The notes below the pieces were generated by a model that was given only the letters and a program-made list of their open reading frames with translations, was not told the DNA's origin and searched no databases. 64,000 bases of DNA from the NCBI RefSeq assembly GCF_029784155.1, contig NC_073693.1, positions 154,663,442 to 154,727,441 of the forward strand, in the 5' to 3' direction. Within the stretch, counting starts at the first letter, position 1, and each line of letters starts with the position of its first letter. A program made the translations under genes and the position numbers. The DNA is from Uranotaenia lowii (taxonomy: Eukaryota > Arthropoda > Insecta > Diptera > Culicidae). This document shows positions 1 to 9,591 of this stretch, in pieces.

Positions 1-843
1 ATTTTTCGGCATATCGGTGAAAAGTAGTTATGAAATTAATAAAGATGGATAGAGAAGTGAGAAGAAAATTTACAGATGTTGAAAAGAGCGAAAGAGCATT
101 TTTGCGAGGAAACTTATTAACGTACACCATACTTTATTTTTTATTTATTTTTATTTGTTTATTTCCTGTAGCGTAAGGCTTTTAATTTACTACATTCGAT
201 TTTACATTATAAAATTAACTTCACTTCACATTTGACATTATCGGCTGTTCCAATATTCTAAACATTCTCTTTTGAAAATTGCTTCTGAGCTTAAACGTTT
301 AACTTCAACTGGCAGCGTATTATAATTTGCTACACCTCTTACAAAGAACGAGCTGCCGTACAATGAAGTACTATTTGCTGGAATTAATAGATTTCGCAGT
401 CTAAGACCTTGCAACTGTGTGATTTTGCAAAAAAGCGTTGGTGGGTCACGGGTTGTTATTATTTTGCGTATTGTCAGGCAAGAACGATATGCGTAGAACC
501 ATTTAAACGGACATCCGATTAAATTTCGTTGGCGATGGGTCACTGAGCTGTAGCTTTACCCTGCAACATTTCATTATTTAGGAGAAGTAGTACCGGGATA
601 GAGGTGGCACTACCTTAACCTATACAATGAAATCTGGTTGGTCCGAAGTCTACATGTGGTGAACACGTATACTCCGGACGGGCAAAATATGGCGTACGTT
701 AAGCTCCAGAAAGCTTCCCTATTGCGCGCAATGGTTCCATCGATGCGCTAGCCGTGTCTTTTCAACATCTGTAAATTTTCTTCTCACTTCTCTATCCATC
801 TTTATCAATTTCATAACTACTTTTCACCGATATGCCGAAAAAT
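1..843. mobile_element. Terminal-inverted-repeat (foldback-like) element
   Basis: Bases 1-86 and about 757-843 are inverted copies of each other with one mismatch seen, so the element has about 86-bp terminal inverted repeats. The outer end reads TTCGGCATATCGGTGAAAAG. The interior carries a minus-strand fragment of a non-LTR reverse transcriptase (238-543) and no transposase. The left end coincides with the window edge, so the element may extend further and no target duplication can be read. The block ATCGGTGAAA, AGATGGATAGA, GAAGAAAATT, TGTTGAAA recurs in the palindrome at 46.5-48.2 kb and at 63.28-63.40 kb, which makes this one member of a dispersed family. Confidence 0.75.
238..543 (-). 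pseudogene. Non-LTR reverse transcriptase C-terminal fragment
   Basis: An open frame of 101 codons reads like the extreme C-terminus of a LINE reverse transcriptase. It has an arginine-rich stretch, then LRLRNLLIPANST, YGSSFFVRG, YNTLPVEVKRL and a terminal FKRECLEYW. The pattern (LR..N.L.P, SF..R, N.LP, FKR) is typical of the RT tail after the thumb domain. No catalytic motif, endonuclease or 5' part is present. It lies wholly between the inverted repeats of the enclosing element, so it is a captured or inserted remnant. The family call rests on motif memory, not on a search. Confidence 0.5.
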
Positions 844-1529
844 AAATTTACAAAATTAATTAACGGTGGTTAACTTATCTTAAAAATTGATAAGGAATAT
901 GAATAAAAAGCATCAAATAAAAAAATATTGCGTTTAAAGGTTGAAGTAAGGCTTGTAAGTGGTCACCATCGTTTGAACTTTTTCGGAGACATGTACAACA
1001 CATCGTTCTTGACAATCATGGGGAGCGCAATCGTTTGATCGGAGAGCAAAAAAAATGTCAAATGAAATTTTGACCTTTGTACTGGTTAGTCGTTTGACTT
1101 TCATTCCTCATGCGTAAATAGAGTATTTCCTGAGACAAACTGTGGAAGGGTAACTTTTTGTTTTTGTTTAAAAAAATGTAAACACCAACTGGACGCCATT
1201 TTGATATTTGATGATAAGCACTGTTCAATGCTTTCTCTTAAAAAAATTCTTTAATTAAAATCATTGACATACCTTCATGTCGTAACTTGTTATGCATTTA
1301 CAATAAATTAAATAAAGAATATGTGAAAAAAATGTTGGCAACCCTGGCTGACACAACTGAACTTCAGGCAACAATGTCAGCAACGGCGAGTCGACTAAGT
1401 TTCCGGCATTGTGGGCAATTGTGGCACACTCACATTTAGGCCTCATTCGGTAGGCAACAGTGAAGGTGTTTGGACGGCAGCGCTGGGTGATTCAGTCAGC
1501 TTATCTACTTTGGCGTCGACATTGATAGT
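844..1529. other. Non-coding stretch between elements
   Basis: No credible gene is seen. The part at 949-1121 is a diverged partial copy of the hAT-like element at 2322-2881. The rest is AT-rich sequence with chance open frames only. Confidence 0.5.
949..1121 (+). repeat. Partial copy of hAT-like MITE family B
   Basis: The sequence starts GGCTTGTAAGTGGTCACC and continues through CATCGTTTGAA, GGGAGCGCAATCGTTTGAT, CGGAGAGCAAAAAAA and TTAGTCGTTTGACT. It parallels positions 2324-2490 with scattered substitutions. Only the left portion of the family is present. No target duplication was recognised around this fragment. Confidence 0.6.
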
Positions 1530-1652
1530 GGAACATGCTCTATTATGCCCTACCTAAGCGAATTGCTGATTTGCTATGTATTCCACGTAGGGGAACATGC
1601 CCTATTATGCGCCACCTAAGCGAATCGCTGGATTTCTATGTATTCTACGTAC
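1530..1652 (+). repeat. Two-copy tandem repeat, 62-bp unit
   Basis: Copies at 1530-1590 and 1592-1652 both run GGAACATGC.CTATTATG, then CACCTAAGCGAAT or its variant, then CTATGTATTC.ACGTA. About six substitutions separate them. No function is apparent. Confidence 0.8.
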
Positions 1653-2070
1653 AAATTGTGTCAAAAATGGGTGTAATCGTTGAAGAAAAGTGTTTTCTAC
1701 AAATGCCTATGATTTTTTATTACTGAAATTGCTAGAATTGCTTCAAAAACTTGATTTTCAAAAACCATATTCCAAGCCACAGAACAAAACTGTGTTGCAA
1801 ATACGCGCCGCTGTGTATTCAATACGCGCCTAGCAGCCGAACACACCCGAGAGCAGCCGAAGACCGAAAACACACCAATACTTACAGACAATTTGACTGA
1901 AAAGAAAATCAAAATGGACTAATCAAAATAAAAAAAATGGGAAATATGTTTTTTTGGGCTGAATTAACGCTTGAAATATGGTTTTTAACCTTTTGTTAAT
2001 TTTCAATGAAAATTGGCCTTTCTGAAAAATTAGTGCTATTTTCAGCCTACTACGATTGGCGCGTTATAAC

Positions 2071-2313
2071 CAGATCCCTGCAACGTTACACGATTTGTCT
2101 ATGTATCGTGTGACCAACATCTTTTAAATATGTGCTCGTGAATCTCGTTTTTAAGCTTTTTTTCCTCAGATTTAAGCTTTTTTTGCCTTGAGAGCATAGG
2201 AGATGAAAGCTCAAATCTGAAGAAAAAAGCTTAAATCTGTCAAAAAAGGGGAAATCTGAGGGGAAATCTGAGAGATGTGCTCCATACGGTTTGTATAGCA
2301 TTGCCGGGAAGTG
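2071..2313 (+). mobile_element. hAT-like MITE A (243 bp)
   Basis: The element is flanked on both sides by the 8-bp direct repeat GTTATAAC (2063-2070 and 2314-2321). Its ends are related inverted repeats: it begins CAGATCCCTGCAACG and ends so that the reverse complement reads CACTTCCCGGCAATG. An 8-bp duplication with CA...TG ends is the hAT pattern. There is no coding sequence. The uninterrupted paralogue at 3433-3440 has a single GTTATAAC, which shows the empty site. Confidence 0.75.
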
Positions 2314-2321
2314 GTTATAAC

Positions 2322-2881
2322 CAGGCTTGTAAGTGGTCACCATCGTTTGAATTTTTCCGGAGAAAACCACCACAAATCGTTCGTGACAATCGTGGAGAGC
2401 GCAATCGTTTGATCGGAGAGCAAAAAAATGTCAAACAAAATTTTGATCTTTTTTGTGGTTAGTCGTTTGACTGTCATCCCTCTTGCGTGGATAATCGAGA
2501 TAATCATTCCACATTGTTCGACCAACACATCCAAACATCACCCGGCGCTGCAGAGTGACGAATTTTTTTTCAACAGGAGGGAGTGAATAGAAAAGATTGC
2601 ATTTGCTTATTGAGTCTGTAAGTTCTGCTGCGTGAAAGAGATAGGCGATGTCGTAAACTGTCGGGAATGATGGTCGTTTGACCATCAAATTATCCCTCTC
2701 GTGTACCAAGGCACGAAATTTCGTTCGACTATCACACAAAGAAGAATGAATGTCGTTTCGTTTGATGGTAGTCGACTGTTCGGCAAGTTTTCGGTCGCAT
2801 TCGTTTCATGGCACGAACAATGATACTGATAAAAGCAGGCTGTGCGACTGTCAGAGAAAATGTCGATGGTTTACAAGTCTG
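2322..2881 (+). mobile_element. hAT-like MITE B (560 bp)
   Basis: The element begins CAGGCTTGTAA and ends TTACAAGTCTG, an 11-bp terminal inverted repeat with one mismatch. It is flanked by GTTATAAC at 2314-2321 and 2882-2889, so it shares one copy of the target duplication with MITE A. There is no transposase. Its left 150 bp recur at 949-1121. Short open frames inside it are not conserved in phase between the two copies. Confidence 0.75.
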
Positions 2882-3235
2882 GTTATAACGAGCGCATGGG
2901 CCGTGATAGAACATACCAGCATAAAATCATAGTTTAGATTCTCCTCTATCGACGTGTCTGAAAATATTGTCTTATTCGTTTTTCTCTGCTTGGTGACACG
3001 ACACCTTATTGAAAGTGTTTTAAAATTTAGATCGAAATGAAGAAAAACTTAAATTGTGAAATTATCACGACACAGGGGCATGTTAAGGAAAAATTCATAC
3101 TTGCCATGGCCAATCACAGCATTTAAAACAAACTGGTAATATTTTGCAGGCTTAAAATGTTTCAGATTCCTCAAAACAAGGCTGGCGCGTATTAGCCACA
3201 TGGGGCGTTATATGAACTTTTCCCCTACATTTTGT

Positions 3236-3787
3236 GTGAGAATCGAGTGTATTCGTTGAAGAAAAGTATTTTCTACAAATGCTTATGATTTTTTACTACT
3301 CCGATTCATTTAGTTGCTCAAAAAAAAATCATTTCAAAAAAACGCGCCTAGGAGCCGAATACACCCGAAAGCAGCCGAGGACCGAAAACCGAAAACAATT
3401 GAATGCTTTTTTCAGCATATTATGATTGGCGCGTTATAACGAGCACATGGGTCATGATAAAACTTACCCATAAAAAGCATATCTTAGCGAGTTCAGTATG
3501 ATTTTTTAGCATAAAATCATAGTTTTAGATTCTGTCAGTGTCAGTGTCAGTGTGTCAGAAAATATTGTCTTATTCTATTGAAAGTGTTTTAAAATTAAGA
3601 TCGAAATGAAGAGAAACCTAAATTGTAAAATTTTTACGACACAGGAAAAATTCATACTTGCCATGGCCAATTACAGCATTTTAAACAAATTGGTAATATT
3701 CTGCCGGCTTAAAATAATACAGATTCTTCAAATCACGAGTGGCGCATATTAGCCACATGGGGTGTAAAATGAACTTTCCCCCTAAAG
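3236..3787 (+). repeat. Uninterrupted copy 2 of a direct repeat
   Basis: This is the empty-site paralogue of 1653-3235, with GTTATAAC once only at 3433-3440 followed directly by GAGCACATGGG. It has a small GTGTCA expansion near 3535-3560 that copy 1 lacks. It ends near TTAGCCACATGGGG, as copy 1 does. It is non-coding. Confidence 0.65.
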
Positions 3788-3807
3788 TCGACAGATAATC
3801 TGCGGCG

Positions 3808-4500
3808 GTGGAGGAGATCTATCGCAACCTGAAACGCAAAGCAGGAAGGATTGGGTTGGTGATTAGTACGTCCAAGATGAAGCATATGCTAGCCTGCGGA
3901 TCCGAGATCGACCGAGCCCGCTTGTCCAGTAATATCAAGGTCACGATCGACGGCGACGAGCTGGAGATAGTCGAAGACTTTGTCTATCTCGGCACCCTGG
4001 TGACCGCAGGCAATGACACCAGCCGTGAGATCCGGCGGCGAATTATCAGCGGAAGTCATGCCTACTATGGACTCCACAAGCAACTGCGGTCGAGAAGACT
4101 TAGCCCCTGCACAAAGTGTAACCTGTACACAACGCTCATTAGGCCGGTTGTGCGTTACGGGCACGAGACGTGAATATTGCCCGAGGAGGACCTGCGCACA
4201 CTCGGAGTATTCGAGTGAAGAACCATCTTTGGCGGCGTGCAGGTGAACGGAGTCTGGAGGCGAACGATGAATCACGAGCTCGCGTGACTCTACGGCGAAC
4301 CCAGTATCCTTCTGCAGAAGGTGGTAAAGGCTGGCCGGATATGCTGAGTAGGACATGTTGCGAAAAGGCCGGACGGCTGTCCTTCAAAACAGGTGTTCGC
4401 TGCCAATCCGGTAGGAACGAGACGAGCAGAGGCGCAACGAGCAAAATGGTTAGACCAAGTGAAGCGTGATCTGGCAAATGTGGGATGTCCGAGAAATAAA
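3808..4500 (+). pseudogene. Non-LTR retrotransposon RT fragment (C-terminal half)
   Basis: The frame from 3808 to a TGA at 4171-4173 encodes the end of a reverse transcriptase: GLVISTSKMK (primer-grip area), VEDFVYLGTLVT and REIRRRI, then TLIRPVVRYGHET. In relatives the last motif normally continues with Trp, and here that codon is TGA. The similarity continues beyond the stop in shifting frames to about 4500 with motifs such as RTIFGGVQVNGVWRRT and AKWLDQVKRDL. Base composition is clearly GC-richer than the flanks. There is no catalytic YADD or endonuclease. It is a 5'-truncated, mutated LINE tail of the kind common in mosquito genomes. Confidence 0.75.
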
Positions 4501-4569
4501 TTTTCAATCCAGAAGAAGCGCTGGTTCGTGCTGCGTCGATTACTTGATGAGCATTGAAGAAAAGAAACA

Positions 4570-5330
4570 TACATGATACTCGTTCCAATAGACTTGAAGC
4601 AAGCTTTCGACAAGTCATCAATCAACATAGGACACTCATCATCAACAAATTAATATCTAAAAATTTCAAGTTGAATACTACGAAAGCGGCAGCGATTTTA
4701 GCGGAGATGTGGCTTTGAAGGCACTTATAAATCGCATCGTAAGAGCATGTCTTGTTGAGAAACCTTAGTGCAATGGTTCGGTAGACGACCTCCGTGAAGA
4801 AAGAGATGGGAATCAAGCAAGGTTACCCTCTGAGTGCCCAACTCTTGTAATAATGTTGCACCACGTTCTACTGACAATGCAGGAATTTTACCCGGAGTTG
4901 AAACAAGGGACCAACATCACTGTTGTTCTTATGTAAAAACGAAGATGACATCTCGAAATTGTTCTAGATTCTAGAGCCTCTGCCTCTATCGGTAGGCCTG
5001 GAGATAAATCCCTCTAAAACAAAAGTGTTATTTAGAAACCCATATGACAGCAGTAATATAGAAATAGAAAGAGCGAGAAGGTATGGCAGATATGAATTGC
5101 AGGTAGCAGCGACTATTTGGTATCTGGGTACCTACATCAATATTTAGCAGCCTGACTAGAGGAGCTACCACAGCTGAACGTATAACCAAAGAAAACAAAA
5201 CATTTTAAGGTATTTGTGCGTTTCTCAAGGAACACAAGCTAAATTGGAAAACGGTTATTGAATTGTACCATTTATTGATATCACCCATCGTTACCTTGTT
5301 TCAATAGCAGTTTGACCCTTGTTGAAAATT
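4570..5330 (+). pseudogene. Second, decayed non-LTR RT fragment (palm region)
   Basis: Translation in shifting frames shows DLKQAFDKS (RT motif A), then KEMGIKQG (the area of GLRQGCPLSP), then VGLEINPSKTKVL and WYLGTYINI. These are palm and primer-grip motifs in correct order. Many stops and frameshifts interrupt it, and the catalytic box area is degraded. It represents an earlier part of RT than the 3808-4500 fragment yet lies downstream of it, so the two are separate insertions and not one element. Confidence 0.6.
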
Positions 5331-6241
5331 GATCCTACTTAATCCCTTAGAGCAAGTTCACTGGTGTTGGGAAAAAATGGTAGAAAAGGGTAGAAAATGT
5401 CCGGCATCCCGGCCAGATTTGACTTATCTCGAATTCTTTATTGGATTAATGGAAAAACATGGATATTTCAAGAATATCTGGAATAATCGATAATCAAAGC
5501 ATAAAGCGATACTTGTCAGCATTCTCCTGTACGACCTACAGTGAAAGATACACGAGATGTTCAACTTTACTTATGGATATTTTATAAATTATATAAAATG
5601 ATTTGAAAAATTTGACAAGTGTGTGTGTGATTGAATGAATTTTAAAAATAAGTTTTCGGCCTATTCGGCCGAATACTTAGCTCAACTATTTGGTGAGCCG
5701 AATATTCGGCCCAACGGTTTTTGGGCGGTATTCGGCCGACCAAAAATCGGTACATCTCTAGTAATAAATAAACTTGCTGTTAAAAGTTCATTAACGTAAT
5801 AAGACGTTGTACGAAGATGTGAAAAGGATAATGCACACTATTTTGATATTCACTTAAATCGGCTTATAACCAAGCCACTCATTGTTGTAACTTAATTTTT
5901 GTGCATTGTACGTTAAACATGCTTATCTTACAATCCACATTATTGGTAACAGTTTGATAAGCGTTTGTTAAAAGTTACAGCATAAAAAAGCTAAAAAAAC
6001 GTGAAAAATCAGGACAAGCACAAAAATTTTATAAGGTCATTATTATTTATGCACCATGAAAAATTATTAACAATTTGTTTAAAAGTTTCAACCATAGAAA
6101 AAAAAACTTGGTTAGGTAGAAGAGACGAAATATAAACCTCGTCTAAAGGAGGGGTTGGAAAAAAACGGCAACAAATCGGCAAACATGTATCTAACGAGTT
6201 TAATTTTTGTTGGACAGTTGTAAGTTGAAATATTTCAGTTA
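5331..6241. other. Non-coding, with a GGCCGAATA-rich patch
   Basis: No gene is seen. A patch at about 5655-5755 repeats TTCGGCC and GGCCGAATA in both orientations and is probably part of an unrecognised repeat. The remainder is AT-rich. Confidence 0.4.
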
Positions 6242-6246
6242 ATAGT

Positions 6247-6626
6247 TGTAGAGTATAAGGCAAATAAATAAAATAATATGAAAAATTAATGGTTATTAGT
6301 TTCAGTGCAGTAACGTTTCACAAACAGCTCTTCATGTACTCTTCAGAGTGGTTGTAGAATCAGTCCCTCCAGAATCAGTTTCTCCACACACGCACACACT
6401 GGAGGTCTAATCGTTTCCGATCAAGTGAAAAGAGAGACTTGTAGCAAAAAGAATCTTCGTGTGCATTTGCTATTGAGAGAGCAGAGAGCAAGAATTGCTC
6501 TACCTGAACGACGGACGAAGGATTCGCGTTGTGCGAACATAGTCAGTTTTTGAAGTGATGTTGAGTTATCGAGTTGTGTTCGACGAGAAACGGACCGGAA
6601 AAAAATCTGTGTTTCTGGATACTACA
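6247..6626 (+). repeat. 5' LTR of the non-autonomous element
   Basis: The LTR is TG...CA bounded with a short inverted end (TGTAG/CTACA). GTATAAGG lies near its start and could be a TATA-type promoter element. It is nearly identical to 9207-9586. It also contains the purine-rich run AGAGAGCAGAGAGCAAGAA. Confidence 0.9.
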
Positions 6627-6627
6627 A

Positions 6628-6645
6628 TGGCGCAATCAAAATCGC
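6628..6645 (+). promoter_or_regulatory. Putative primer binding site
   Basis: The sequence TGGCGCAATCAAAATCGC begins one base after the 5' LTR. A TGG start is expected for pairing to the CCA end of a tRNA. The tRNA itself was not identified. Confidence 0.55.
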
Positions 6646-6888
6646 TCCCTAAAATCAATTGGAATTCTTTCTTAAGTGTAACTTATAAAGAAAATGTTTA
6701 CACTACCGTTCTGAGTGCTCAAGTTTTAGATTTTTATTTCGTAAAATAGTTTGTGTGATCATTATGGTTCCTGTAAAATAAATTTGTGGCACGAAAGACG
6801 CTATGTTTTTCTTTGTGAAGGACGCGGCATTAGTGTGGCTGAAAATTTTCTTTTGTATGCTCAGTGTTGCAATCGACGGTACTCCGAG

Positions 6889-7770
6889 TTGGACAAATAT
6901 CGTCTCTGGGTAGAATTAGCTCCTCTGAGTGGGAGCGCAGCTGATGAAAAATGTCCTCCGAGTGGGACAACTATCGGCTCTGAGTGGCCGATAGAATTAA
7001 CTCCTCTGAGTGGGAGCGCAGCTGCTAAAAATTAAAGTCCTCCGAGTGGGACAACTATCGGCTCTGGGTGGCCGATAGATTTAGCTCCTCCGAGTGGGAG
7101 CGCAGCTGCTAAAAATGAAAGTCCTTCGAGTGGGACAACTATCGGCTCTGGGTGGCCGATAGATTTAGCTCCTCCGAGTGGGAGCGCAGCTGTTGGAAAA
7201 ATAAAGTCCTCCGAGTGGGACAACTATCAGCTTCGAGTGGCCGATAGAATTAACTCCTCTGAGTGGGAGCGCAGCTGCTAAAAATTAAAATCCTCCGAGT
7301 GGGACAATTATCGGCTCTGGGTGGCCGATAGATTTAGCTCCTCCGAGTGGGAGCGCAGCTATTGGAAAATTTGAAGTCCTCCGAGTGGGACAACTATCAG
7401 CTTCGAGTGGCCGATAGAATTAACTCCTCTGAGTGGGAGCGCAGCTGCTAAAAATTAAAGTCCTCCGAGTGGGACAACTATCGGCTCTGGGTGGCCGATA
7501 GATTTAGCTCCTCCGAGTGGGAGCGCAGCTGCTAAAAATGAAAGTCCTTCGAGTGGGACAACTATCGGCTCTGGGTGGACGATAGATCTAGCTCCTCTGA
7601 GTGAGAGCGTAGCTGTTGGAAAAATTGAAGTCCTCCGAGTGGGACAACTCAGGGACGGCTCAGGGTGGCCGGTAGAATTAGCTCCTCTTTGTGGGAGCGC
7701 AGTTGTTGAAAAATTAAGTCCATCGAGTGAAAAAATTCAGCTTTGAGTGGCTGATTGACCGTTTCTCTAT
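6889..7770 (+). repeat. Tandem array of three-hairpin units (about 84 bp)
   Basis: Roughly ten units recur with an 84-86 bp period (unit starts near 6954, 7037, 7121, 7206, 7290, 7376, 7460, 7544 and 7630, plus partial units at each end). Each unit holds three stem-loops. They are GTCC/GGAC with loop TCCGAGTG, CTATCGGC/GCCGATAG with loop TCTGGGTG, and GCTCC/GGAGC with loop TCCGAGTG. In unit 3 the loops are at 7041-7048, 7063-7070 and 7089-7096. Degenerate units continue to about 8255. Unit length varies by 1-2 bp, so no reading frame is maintained, which argues for a nucleic-acid function. Confidence 0.85.
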
Positions 7771-8255
7771 GTGGAATCTTGGTGGAATTATTGAAATTTA
7801 AGTTGTCTGAGAGAGATAATTAACGGCTCTTGGTTACTAATTGAATGAGCCCTCTGTGTGGTAGCAAGCTTGATGGGACAGCAAAAAAAAAATCCTCCGA
7901 AATTTGTTCCAATCATTAAAGCTGGTAGAAAAGTAGCTCTGAATGTCTGATTGAATAGCTGTGTTGCTCAGTGAGACTGTTAAAAAAAAACTTTAACACC
8001 ATTACGAGAGGGACGAATATGTTCTGGGTGACTGATTGATTTTATTTATAAAACCGTTAAGAACAAATTCCATGGAAGCTTCTCGGTGGGGGAGAGCAGC
8101 TCAACGAGGCTGTTAAAAAAGAAGCCTTTCGAAGGGGCCAAATCTGTCCTATGAGCCTGGAGCAATTAGCTCTTCTATGTAGGAGGAACTATAAGAAAAT
8201 AATCAAACAAACGCCTCTCTGCGGGCGGAAGCGCAGCTCGGCTGTTTGAAAAGAT
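7771..8255 (+). repeat. Degenerate continuation of the hairpin array
   Basis: Eroded versions of the unit are visible, for example CTCTTGGTTACT, TTCTGGGTGACTG, CTTCTCGGTGGGGGAG and GGCGGAAGCGCAGCTCGGCTG. Several AGCGCAGCT-like and loop-like words remain at irregular spacing. Stems are mostly lost. Confidence 0.5.
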
Positions 8256-8569
8256 AGTATTATTCTCACATGTCTTAGTAATGGATTGTAACGAGTCCAT
8301 ATTCCATAGAAACATGAAGTATAAGATGCGAATACTTACAAATGTCATAAGCAAGAATTAAGGAAGGCAAACAGTTTTCTATCAGAAATGGTCATTTTAT
8401 TTGGACAAAACGTTTTATTTATTTCAAATGAATATGAAGGAACGCTAATCTTTTTAATCAAGGCTGTGCAACAAATTGAATTTGGGAGTTATGAGAAACA
8501 GGAGCTTGTGAAAAGTATGGTAGCTGTTATTCAACAGCATACCGTGAATGTGAAGATTTGTTAACCTGA

Positions 8570-9100
8570 ATGTTTTTTATTTATTTTATCATTGGGATTG
8601 ACATCTATGAGGTCATTCATCCCTCAATTAAGCTGAATGAAAAAGGCTGCGTAAAGAAAGGGTGTTTAAAATCCTCCTCAACAGAGTGTGTTAATATAGA
8701 AACTGAATTAAGTTATATTCAGAAAATAACGAAACTTGTCAAAACCCGAGAGAAAACGCGCCTTCTGAAACCGTGGTACAAATGCAACCCAAGTTGATCT
8801 GTGCTGACAAGGCATGGAGCAAATAGTAAAAGTGAATCCGAGGTTCGAAATAGAGGAACCGAAGACGTAAATTTTACTCCAGATTAATTCTCAACTTGAA
8901 AAGACTTTAAAAATGACAGCAATGAAGCAGGTCCCCATACAAGCTCGACATATGAACAGAATTTGGAAAGCTTCCCGGAAGAAAACAATGTTTTACCGAT
9001 ATACCTGTTACGTCCAGAGCGTAATTAATTTGATTTGAAAGATCCGAAAAGTTTTGAGACATGATTCTACGAATAATCTTCAATGATTTCAACGAATTCT
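8570..9100 (+). pseudogene. Possible vestigial pol tail in the LTR element
   Basis: An open frame at 8570-8797 (75 codons, ending KTRLLKPWYKCNPS) is followed in the same general direction by short open stretches broken by stops up to the purine tract. The position just before the 3' purine tract is where the end of pol would lie. No diagnostic catalytic motif was found, so this may equally be non-coding filler. Confidence 0.2.
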
Positions 9101-9101
9101 A

Positions 9102-9206
9102 AGAGTAGGGGAGGAGGGAAATGTAGAGTATAAGGCAAATAAATAAAATAATATGAAAAATTAATGGTTATTAGTTTCAGTAGGGGAGAGTAGGGGAGGA
9201 GGGAAA
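9102..9206 (+). repeat. Duplicated polypurine tract and partial LTR (85-bp shift)
   Basis: The purine tract occurs twice, at 9102-9121 and 9187-9206. Each copy is followed immediately by the LTR start TGTAGAGTATAAGG. The first copy carries only the first 59 bp of LTR (9122-9180) before sequence returns to the purine tract. The second leads into the complete 3' LTR. This is an exact 85-bp tandem step across the plus-strand priming site. Confidence 0.85.
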
Positions 9207-9586
9207 TGTAGAGTATAAGGCAAATAAATAAAATAATATGAAAAATTAATGGTTATTAGTTTCAGTGCAGTAACGTTTCACAAACAGCTCTTCATGTACT
9301 CTTCAGAGTGGTTGTAGAATCAGTCCCTCCAGAATCAGTTTCTCCACACACGCACACACTGGAGGTCTAATCGTTTCCGATCAAGTGAAAAGAGAGACTT
9401 GTAGCAAAAAGAATCTTCGTGTGCATTTGCTATTGAGAGAGCAGAGAGCAAGAATTGCTCTACCTGAACGACGGACGAAGGATTCGCGTTGTGCGAACAT
9501 AGTCAGTTTTTGAAGAGATGTTGAGTTATCGAGTTGTGTTCGACGAGAAACGGACCGGAAAAAAATCTGTGTTTCTGGATACTACA
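9207..9586 (+). repeat. 3' LTR of the non-autonomous element
   Basis: This is a full copy of the 5' LTR, same length and same termini, followed by the target duplication ATAGT. One substitution relative to the 5' LTR was noticed near 9515. Confidence 0.9.
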
Positions 9587-9591
9587 ATAGT

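Larger units (their letters stand above)
1653..3235 (+). repeat. Interrupted copy 1 of a direct repeat
   Basis: This segment matches copy 2 (3236-3787) in order: TTCGTTGAAGAAAAGT and CTACAAATGC, then ACGCGCCTAG with CCGAA.ACACCCGA, then GATTGGCGCGTTATAAC, and after the interruption TTGAAAGTGTTTTAAAAT, TTCATACTTGCCATGGCC and TTAGCCACATGGGG. It is broken exactly at GTTATAAC by two hAT-like insertions (2071-2881). No protein coding is seen. The repeat itself was not matched to a known class. Confidence 0.65.
6242..9591 (+). mobile_element. Non-autonomous LTR retrotransposon with target duplications
   Basis: Two 380-bp LTRs (6247-6626 and 9207-9586) begin TGTAGAGTATAAG and end GATACTACA. They are flanked by the 5-bp direct repeat ATAGT (6242-6246 and 9587-9591). 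One base after the 5' LTR stands TGGCGCAATCAAAATC, a plausible tRNA primer site. A purine tract AGAGTAGGGGAGGAGGGAAA precedes the 3' LTR. The 2.6-kb interior has no intact gag or pol and is dominated by a hairpin repeat array. Only one difference between the LTRs was noticed (the T/A in GAAGTGATG versus GAAGAGATG), so insertion is recent. A 5-bp duplication fits Copia or BEL/Pao machinery, and which one moves it is unknown. Confidence 0.9.

Noticed and set aside
3808..5330. Single interrupted LINE covering both RT fragments
   Set aside because: Motif order is wrong: the C-terminal part precedes the palm part, so two separate insertions are required.
6751..7035. ORF of 94 codons entering the hairpin array (and a 63-codon ORF on the other strand)
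   Set aside because: Unit lengths of 84-86 bp break the frame. The repeat shows pairing constraints and no codon constraint.
6954..7720. Possible CRISPR or tRNA array because of regular hairpins
   Set aside because: No variable spacers, no cloverleaf or A/B boxes. It sits inside an LTR element.
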